A stretch of DNA of 35,514 nucleotides from Gemmataceae bacterium (GTDB lineage Bacteria; Planctomycetota; Planctomycetia; Gemmatales; Gemmataceae), in contig JAOAAA010000027.1 of NCBI GenBank assembly GCA_026419115.1, positions 1 to 35,514 of the forward strand. Reading direction: 5' to 3'. The first letter of the stretch is position 1. Every line of letters begins with the position of its first letter. The notes under the pieces are model-generated. The model searched no databases. It saw only the letters and a list, made by a program, of their open reading frames with translations, and was not told the origin of the DNA. The position numbers were made by a program, and so were the translations under genes. Positions 6,588 to 11,263 of the stretch are shown here, piece after piece.

Positions 6588-7964
6588 CTACGATCCGAAT
6601 GCCTGGAGCAATCCAGTCAACCGGTAGACACTCGGCTGGCCCCGCTCGCCTACCCGCGTCAACTCTAGCAACTCCACCTTCCTTGCCGGCCGTCCGCAAG
6701 CGGTAACGAACGTTGCTTTCAGCCGGCGAAGCTGGCTCTTCCCGGCCCCTTGGTTCTCACTCGTCGGGTTCAGGTCAACGCCGTGGCGGGCCAGGAGCAG
6801 GTCGATCATCTGCTGGTTGGTGGCCCTGATCTCATCGGGCTTCATGCCTTCCCGATTGGGTTTTGCCCGCTCGTAGGCGGCGAGTACCAGCAGGATTTCG
6901 GCAAATTGCCGCTCCCTGTTCGTCAAGGCGAGGGCCTTGGTTCGTTGCCCGTTTAGCACTCCCTTACGGTGAGGGGGAGAGGGAGGCAGGGAGGGGGAGG
7001 AAGGAAGCAGCACAGGCAAGCGGTCGAGGAAAGCCCGCTGCTGTGCCGTCAGCGGGAAGCCTTTCTGGACCGCCAAGTGGTCCGGTGAAGCCAGTGAGAA
7101 GACCCCTCTCTCGATGTTGCAGAGAGTAAGGGCGATGCTCTGGTCGAGGTTGCAGACGGCTTCCGCAAAGGGAGTCTGGAACACGCCGTCGAAATGCTCA
7201 TGCCAGCGAAGCATCACTTCGCGGACCTGAGCCGGGGATAATCCTCGTCGAAAGAGGCTACCCACAGCCCGGTGCATGTTGTCGTTCCGCTGATTCGGTC
7301 CCTCCAGGCGGAAACGTGCGACAACTTCATCCACGAGTCTTGAAAGAGCGTCCGGCCCCAGGAGCCGGGAAGCAGGGCCGGGAGTGCGGCTCCTTTGCGT
7401 TGGGATGCACGCCACCGGCCCAGGCCGGCCTCCGGTCCTCAGAAGGTGCCGAAGCCAGAAGGGAGCCAAGGCAAGGCCCTCGTCGGGGCCGCGAGTCCAG
7501 CGGTACGGGCCGCTCGCCAGGACTGAGGGGGGTGCCACGACATACAGCCCGTCGCCGATCAGGTCTATGCCTGAGAAGTCCAGCCGCTTGAGAAGGCCGC
7601 TGATTCCACATAGCGGCGTGTCTGCCGGCACGGCGTAGTACAGGTGGTAGCCATCGTTCGGCGTCCGCACCGTCGCCGTGGCCGGCAGCGATCCGTAGAC
7701 GGCTTCGATCTGGCGGACACTCGCCGGCCCGCCGGCACCATTCTTCCCGTCAATGTCGATGACGAGCAGCCGGCAGCCCTCTCTGACAGGGCTGCCGCCC
7801 AGGACGCCGATATTCCCGCCTTTCAGCTTGTGGGCGTCAGCGGCCCGCTGGACGGCACGTTCCTGCCAGCCTTCACCGCCAGCGGGTTCCTTGCTGCCGG
7901 GTCGAAGGGAAACGAGATGGAAGCCGTAGCCGAGGAGGTCTTTCGCTGCATCAACGGTGTTCAT
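6588..7964 (-). CDS. Prim-Pol-type bifunctional DNA primase/polymerase (archaeo-eukaryotic primase superfamily)
   Basis: The ATG at 7964 gives a typical Prim-Pol N-terminus (MNTVDAAKDLLGYGFHLVSL, RPGSKEPA) and follows AGGAG. A longer form from 8024 adds 20 atypical residues. The 458-residue product shows the superfamily motifs: VIDIDGKNG (68-76, metal-binding D70 and D72), GYHLYYAV (105-112, H107) and DLIGDGLYVVAPPS (134-147). A helical PriCT-like region follows (about 226-290: NDNMHRAVGSLFRRGLS...VMLRWHEHF), then a Pro/Ser linker and an unrecognised C-terminal domain of about 120 residues, possibly winged-helix. Such enzymes make primers and extend them, and are typical of plasmids, phages and integrated elements. 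No helicase gene is fused or adjacent in the window. This is the best sign that the G+C-rich segment is or was a replicating element. Confidence 0.85.
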   Translation of the reverse strand: MNTVDAAKDLLGYGFHLVSLRPGSKEPAGGEGWQERAVQRAADAHKLKGGNIGVLGGSPVREGCRLLVIDIDGKNGAGGPASVRQIEAVYGSLPATATVRTPNDGYHLYYAVPADTPLCGISGLLKRLDFSGIDLIGDGLYVVAPPSVLASGPYRWTRGPDEGLALAPFWLRHLLRTGGRPGPVACIPTQRSRTPGPASRLLGPDALSRLVDEVVARFRLEGPNQRNDNMHRAVGSLFRRGLSPAQVREVMLRWHEHFDGVFQTPFAEAVCNLDQSIALTLCNIERGVFSLASPDHLAVQKGFPLTAQQRAFLDRLPVLLPSSPSLPPSPPHRKGVLNGQRTKALALTNRERQFAEILLVLAAYERAKPNREGMKPDEIRATNQQMIDLLLARHGVDLNPTSENQGAGKSQLRRLKATFVTACGRPARKVELLELTRVGERGQPSVYRLTGLLQAFGS

Positions 7965-8125
7965 GACTCCTGTTCGGGGTAAGCATCGGGGCCGTGGGTG
8001 GGTGCAACGGCAGACCCCCCGCACGGCCCCGCTTGTGGCCCAGACAGGAGCAATGCCGCTGACTTTCGGCGGCGTGCCGATGCTTTACCACAAGCTGGGC
8101 ACGCCCCTACTCATCGTCTCCAAAA

Positions 8126-8142
8126 CGTCCGCCTGGCGGACG
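8126..8142. promoter_or_regulatory. Perfect 8-bp inverted repeat between divergent genes
   Basis: CGTCCGCC and GGCGGACG flank a single central T in the roughly 350-base gap between the divergent primase gene (starting at 7964, minus) and the unknown gene at 8312 (plus). The symmetry and location suit a dimeric DNA-binding protein site controlling one or both genes. No regulator gene is adjacent and no promoter elements were recognised, so this is only a candidate. Confidence 0.3.
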
Positions 8143-8311
8143 CTTACCCCAGGTTTGTCTTGCGGATCAACGAGCTATCGCCTCCGCCCCCTCTCGCACT
8201 CGGTTCGACAATTACTCGTCCGTGGATACCTTGCCACACGCCGAAGGCAAGACCCGGCGGGACGTATTGGCCCCTGACCGGGTAGGTAATCTTTCACTCG
8301 TGGAGTGTACG

Positions 8312-8992
8312 ATGCGGCGTGTGCAACTACCCGGATCAGATGGCGATGGTCCCAAGAAAGTAGTCGTTCTCAGCTACCTCCCGCTGTTGACGGGCGAACC
8401 GGGTCGCGTGCTGTCGGTCGGAGACGAGGGATTCAAGCGGCTGATGGCCGAGGCCGACCGCTGCCCCAGCGGCCTTGCCGACGCCTGCCTGTGGATGGCC
8501 GAGGGCGGCGGTGTCTTCCCGATCTTCGTGCTGCCCCAAACCCACGCCACCGCCGAACATCTGCTGGCCTGGAGCGAGAATCGGCCTGGCGACTGGTTCG
8601 CCTTGTGCTTCGCTCAACGACAAGGCCGCTACGTCGCTGCTCTGTTCCCAAATCTGGTCGCTTCCGTGGAGCGGTTCGAGGCTGCCTACCTCGCCAGCCA
8701 CGATGAGCCATCAAGGGCGGCAAGTTACGAGCTGCTTTTTCGGCCCCTCGCTTTCGTGTCTGACGTCCGCCACACCTTCAAGAAGGTCAAGAAGATGATC
8801 GGCAGCACGTCGATGGTCGGCTTCGTCGAGCCGAGCGACTTCGATCCCGCCACGCCGTCCTCCTTGAACGCGGAGCATATCCAGCGGGTTGGCCCCTTCA
8901 ACGTCTGCTGGAACGCCAAGCCCTTCGACATGAGCATCGAGGCAGTCCTCAGCCAGCTTCTCGCGGCTGCGAGCGACCCCGAAAACAACTGA
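8312..8992 (+). CDS. Hypothetical protein, 226 residues
   Basis: The ATG at 8312 follows GTGGAG at good spacing. An in-frame extension to 8222 has no ribosome binding site and would add an atypical leader. The product starts MRRVQLPGSDGDGPKKVVVLSY and has no signal peptide or membrane segment. Short hydrophobic strands (VVVLSYLPLL, VFPIFVLPQ, WFALCFAQ, RYVAALFP) point to a mixed alpha/beta fold. No motif identifies a family. It is the last gene of the G+C-rich segment and is divergent from the primase gene. Confidence 0.55.
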   Translation: MRRVQLPGSDGDGPKKVVVLSYLPLLTGEPGRVLSVGDEGFKRLMAEADRCPSGLADACLWMAEGGGVFPIFVLPQTHATAEHLLAWSENRPGDWFALCFAQRQGRYVAALFPNLVASVERFEAAYLASHDEPSRAASYELLFRPLAFVSDVRHTFKKVKKMIGSTSMVGFVEPSDFDPATPSSLNAEHIQRVGPFNVCWNAKPFDMSIEAVLSQLLAAASDPENN

Positions 8993-9133
8993 GATAACCC
9001 CCTCCGCGTCGTCTCCTTGCCTCTCTTCTGACCTCTTCCGCCAGGGACGGCTTCTCACCTTCTTCGGCTCGTTCGAGTGCAAGAAAAGGCTAAAGAAGCT
9101 CCACGACGGCCCATTTCACGAGGCCGCCGATCC

Positions 9134-9208
9134 AGGCAGGACGCTCTGCCCTGGCTCGCGGAGCGAGCCAGGGGGCAGCCCGCTCTGGCGGGCTGCCGCT
9201 CCCTGCCT
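9134..9208. repeat. Two abutting perfect palindromes nested in an outer inverted repeat
   Basis: The first hairpin has an 11-bp perfect stem (9149-9159 CCCTGGCTCGC with 9163-9173) and a GGA loop. The second begins at the very next base, with a 10-bp perfect stem (9174-9183 GGCAGCCCGC with 9188-9197) and a TCTG loop. Both sit between AGGCAGG (9134-9140) and its complement CCTGCCT (9202-9208). As single-stranded DNA or RNA this folds into a three-way junction. There is no T-tract on either strand, so a simple terminator is unlikely. REP-like elements, recombination or transposition end structures and replication-origin hairpins look like this. Confidence 0.6.
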
Positions 9209-9345
9209 CATGCCGCTACTCTTGATCCCCTCTCGGCTCGTTCTTGCGGTAAGCCAGTGGAAAGTATGCCCCGGTGTCCGTTCCTTGCGGAGGGCGAAAG
9301 GGGCAAACCACGGCCAGCGGCCACGGCGAGGCAACCGAAAACGGC

Positions 9346-9461
9346 GGGACAGCGGGACAGCCGCCGCAAACGGCGGTAAAACAAGGAGAAAGAACAAACG
9401 GCGACGGGGACAGCGGCGGGACGGCGGTAGGACAAGAGCGGGACAGGCGGGCCGGGGACGG
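9346..9461 (+). repeat. GGGACRG repeat array, partly with exact 11-bp spacing
   Basis: GGGACAG or GGGACGG occurs on this strand at 9346, 9354, 9407, 9418, 9440 and 9455. A degenerate copy (AGGACAA) lies at 9429. The copies at 9407, 9418, 9429 and 9440 are spaced by exactly 11 bases, about one helical turn, like iterons or phased protein-binding sites. The surrounding DNA is G-rich, so chance or low-complexity drift must be considered. Confidence 0.4.
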
Positions 9462-9647
9462 CGGCCCGGAAAGGCGAACCGGCCCCCACGCCGAGGGCGG
9501 CGTGAGGGCCGGAGAACAAGCAGACGACAAGCAGAAAACTCGGAGGGGCCGCAAACCGCGACGGGAACGGGCCGTGCGACGAGTTATTCCTCAGTTTTGA
9601 AGACCGGGGCCAGCACCAGCCGTACAAACACTCCCAATTTCAAAATA

Positions 9648-9689
9648 CTTTAAACAAAAGAAGGCCGGCGGACAAGTCATCCACCAGCC
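9648..9689 (-). terminator. Rho-independent terminator of the small membrane protein gene
   Basis: On the minus strand, GGCTGGTGGA (9689-9680) pairs with TCCGCCGGCC (9672-9663) over ten positions, two of them G-T pairs, with a 7-base loop. The T-rich run TTCTTTTGTTT follows at once. It lies about 75 bases downstream of the stop of the gene at 9766-9897 and nearly coincides with the change from G+C-rich to A+T-rich DNA. Confidence 0.6.
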
Positions 9690-9765
9690 TCAAAGGCGAC
9701 AATTCTCTATCTCGTCAGTTTATTTTAGCTGACTTGGGTTTATGTATCCAGATCGGTGATCCCAC

Positions 9766-9897
9766 TTACGAACGGTGGGGATATTTGCCTTGTGGCGTAC
9801 CCCAGTGGGTGAACAGGGTTCGTAAAAGGGTTTCCAAAATCAGGAGGACTGCCACGATCCCGACGGCGAGGCTAATCCAACTCAATGCGTCGCTCAT
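9766..9897 (-). CDS. Small single-helix membrane protein, 43 residues
   Basis: An ATG at 9897 (minus strand) follows AAAAAGGAGA with seven bases between, a near-ideal ribosome binding site. The product begins MSDALSWISLAVGIVAVLL, continues ILETLLRTLF, and ends in a short polar, basic tail (KYPHRS). One membrane helix covers about residues 7-29. It has A+T-leaning sequence around it, its own terminator about 75 bases downstream and an inverted repeat in its leader. Together these make it a credible gene despite its size. No family is recognised. A regulatory or subunit-like role in the inner membrane is possible but unproven. Confidence 0.6.
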   Translation of the reverse strand: MSDALSWISLAVGIVAVLLILETLLRTLFTHWGTPQGKYPHRS

Positions 9898-9926
9898 GTT
9901 ACGTCTCCTTTTTGATTAATGAGCTT

Positions 9927-9971
9927 CAGAACAACGTGCGAATACTCATTCACACAAGGGGGGTTGTTCTG
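9927..9971. promoter_or_regulatory. 9-bp inverted repeat in the leader of the small membrane protein gene
   Basis: CAGAACAAC (9927-9935) and GTTGTTCTG (9963-9971) are perfect complements separated by 27 bases. They lie 30-75 bases upstream of the ATG at 9897. The pair could be an operator or an RNA hairpin in the leader. The spacing is long for a single dimeric repressor. Confidence 0.3.
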
Positions 9972-10556
9972 TTAGTTATTTCACCATCATTCTAACCATT
10001 ATCAGAAAACGAGTCCTCTCTTACAAGCGGGTTATTATTATTTTTCTTGTGAGAGTACTAATCCATTCAAGATTCATTTTCAATCTTGGTTGTGTCTTCT
10101 GTCAAGGCTCACTTTTCAGACGTCACCAAAATTCGAGTTTGCGCCGAAAAGGGACAAACTCGAAATTTTGTAATTTTTTCTTCAGGTTGAGTCCGAATGC
10201 TATTATACAGGATAAAATCTATACAACCTCAACAAAATATCTTTTCAAGTAAATTTTTGACTGGACATTTAGGAAATTGGATGAAATTTGCTCACAAGAG
10301 CCAAAAAGGAGCCATCCCAACCATTATTTTTGTCAAATTCGGTAGATTTTTCCTCGATATTTGTAAAGTCTAAACGAATCAGAAGATAAAGAAATCTTGT
10401 TAAAATAGGGTATTTTTGCCAGACTACCCTTGACGGCTGAGAAAAATACGTTTACGGTACTAGTATAGAGGGAATATGCGCAGATACGCCCTCCTATTGA
10501 ATTTAAGATTGGTTATTATTTTTTTTATAAATTTTGCAAGGCTGCGTCCACTATTT
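9972..10556. other. A+T-rich intergenic region upstream of csrA
   Basis: No convincing protein gene was found in about 585 bases. Two stem-loops stand out: 10018-10027 with 10046-10055 (10 bp, one G-T pair), and the stronger one at 10132-10164. A TTGACG at 10430-10435 could be part of a csrA promoter, but the -10 candidates (TACGGT at 17-base spacing, TAGTAT further on) are weak. The stretch would suit a long regulated leader or a small RNA. Confidence 0.35.
10132..10183 (+). terminator. Terminator-like hairpin with T-rich tail, no assigned upstream gene
   Basis: TTCGAGTTTG (10132-10141) pairs perfectly with CAAACTCGAA (10155-10164) around a 13-base loop. The arms can extend by four A-T pairs across one bulged base. 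ATTTTGTAATTTTTTC follows on the plus strand. The stem is A+T-rich, so termination strength is uncertain. No protein gene ends before it on the plus strand, so it may end a small RNA or be a leader attenuator. Confidence 0.35.
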
Positions 10557-10660
10557 TTTGGGGTTAGGTCCCCAAACCAACCAAACTCAGATCGATGGAC
10601 CGATTGTTGATTTTGAGGGAGTTGAGTTCAACAATCGGTTTCGTTTGAGAAAGGATACCA
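10557..10660 (+). promoter_or_regulatory. csrA leader with two hairpins, one presenting GGA in its loop
   Basis: The first hairpin pairs TTTGGGG (10557-10563) with CCCCAAA (10570-10576) around TTAGGT. The second is a perfect 12-bp stem (10599-10610 ACCGATTGTTGA with 10628-10639) whose 17-base loop contains GAGGGAG. The csrA ribosome binding site AAAGGA (10650-10655) also contains GGA, eleven bases after this stem. CsrA/RsmA proteins bind GGA in hairpin loops and at ribosome binding sites, so autorepression of csrA through these two sites is plausible. This is an inference from sequence only. Confidence 0.5.
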
Positions 10661-10664
10661 AACC

Positions 10665-10874
10665 ATGTTGGTCTTGTCTAGGAAAAAAAACGAAAGCATT
10701 GTGATAAACAATGACATTGTTATCACAGTGGTGGAAGTGCGAGGCGATAAGGTCCGTTTAGGGATTGTGGCTCCTCGTGAAGTTTCGGTTCATCGAAGCG
10801 AAGTGTATGAGGCGATTCACAATACTCCGCCTGTTGTGGTTACCCCTCCGCCTCCCTCTTCACCCGTAGGCTAA
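10665..10874 (+). CDS. csrA: Carbon storage regulator CsrA (RsmA), translational regulator
   Basis: The 69-residue product matches CsrA over its core: MLVLSRKKNESI at the N-terminus, VRGDKVRLGI in the middle, and APREVSVHRSEVYEAI with R44, the RNA-contacting arginine of the family. CsrA forms a dimer of interlocked strands and binds GGA motifs in mRNA leaders to block or stabilise messages. The last 18 residues (NTPPVVVTPPPP...) are a Pro/Val tail, somewhat unlike the helical tail of enterobacterial CsrA. AAAGGA lies nine bases before the ATG. No flagellar or fliW gene is next to it in this window. The leader may allow autoregulation. Identity is secure. Confidence 0.95.
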   Translation: MLVLSRKKNESIVINNDIVITVVEVRGDKVRLGIVAPREVSVHRSEVYEAIHNTPPVVVTPPPPSSPVG

Positions 10875-11263
10875 CCATTCGCACCCAGAGCTTGCCTGAT
10901 ATAGGTCAACTCGGACCGAGACCCTAAAAATCTTCTTTCTTCACTGCTCTCTCAAAAATTGAGCAGAACTCCCTCTTCACCTTTTTTTCGGGAAATTATC
11001 CCTTCCCCAACCTCACTAGGAAAACTCTCCATTCGATGTTTCTTTGATTCCATTTTGCTCAGCACCTACCTCATCCTTCAGTATCTACCTCTTCGTATTG
11101 AATAATCTTGATCGCAATTTTTGTTGCCTGCGGAAGGATCGGGCTCCGCGCCAAGGTATAAATTGACCAGAGCCTTCGGAATTTCAAGGTATGCGTGAGA
11201 GTGAAGCCGTTGAGTCGAAGTTGTTGAGTCGAACGAGAAAATTCGTAAAATAATTTCCGATTT
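10875..11263. other. Intergenic region between csrA and hrpB
   Basis: About 390 bases without a credible gene. A short CTCG/CGAG hairpin near 10910-10920 followed by a T-rich stretch could weakly terminate csrA. A TATAAAT at 11157-11163 is a possible -10 element for hrpB, though without a matching -35. An 11-base direct repeat GTTGAGTCGAA at 11209 and 11223 (period 14) lies 30-55 bases before the hrpB start. Confidence 0.35.

Larger units (their letters stand above)
8993..9640. other. Gene-free, structured end of the G+C-rich segment
   Basis: About 650 bases lie between the last G+C-rich gene and the composition change. Several frames are open on both strands, but their translations are Arg/Gly/Pro-dominated low complexity without ribosome binding sites, as expected from G-rich DNA. 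The stretch holds a compound palindrome (9134-9208) and a GGGACRG repeat array (9346-9461), described separately. A hairpin at 9361-9376 (CCGCCG, loop CAAA, CGGCGG) lies inside the array. Confidence 0.45.

Noticed and set aside
9134-9208. Reading the compound palindrome as a rho-independent terminator
   Set aside because: No T-tract follows on either strand, and two abutting hairpins within an outer repeat are not typical of terminators.
9208-9653. Long overlapping reading frames on both strands, up to 147 residues
   Set aside because: The translations are Arg/Gly- or Pro/Ser-dominated low complexity with no ribosome binding sites. They reflect G-rich repetitive DNA rather than genes.
9734-9919. 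Plus-strand frame of 61 residues
   Set aside because: It is antisense to the small membrane protein gene at 9766-9897, which has a near-ideal ribosome binding site and a terminator. The plus frame has neither.
10049-10252. Plus-strand frame of 67 residues upstream of csrA
   Set aside because: It has no ribosome binding site and runs through a terminator-like hairpin. The composition is not protein-like.
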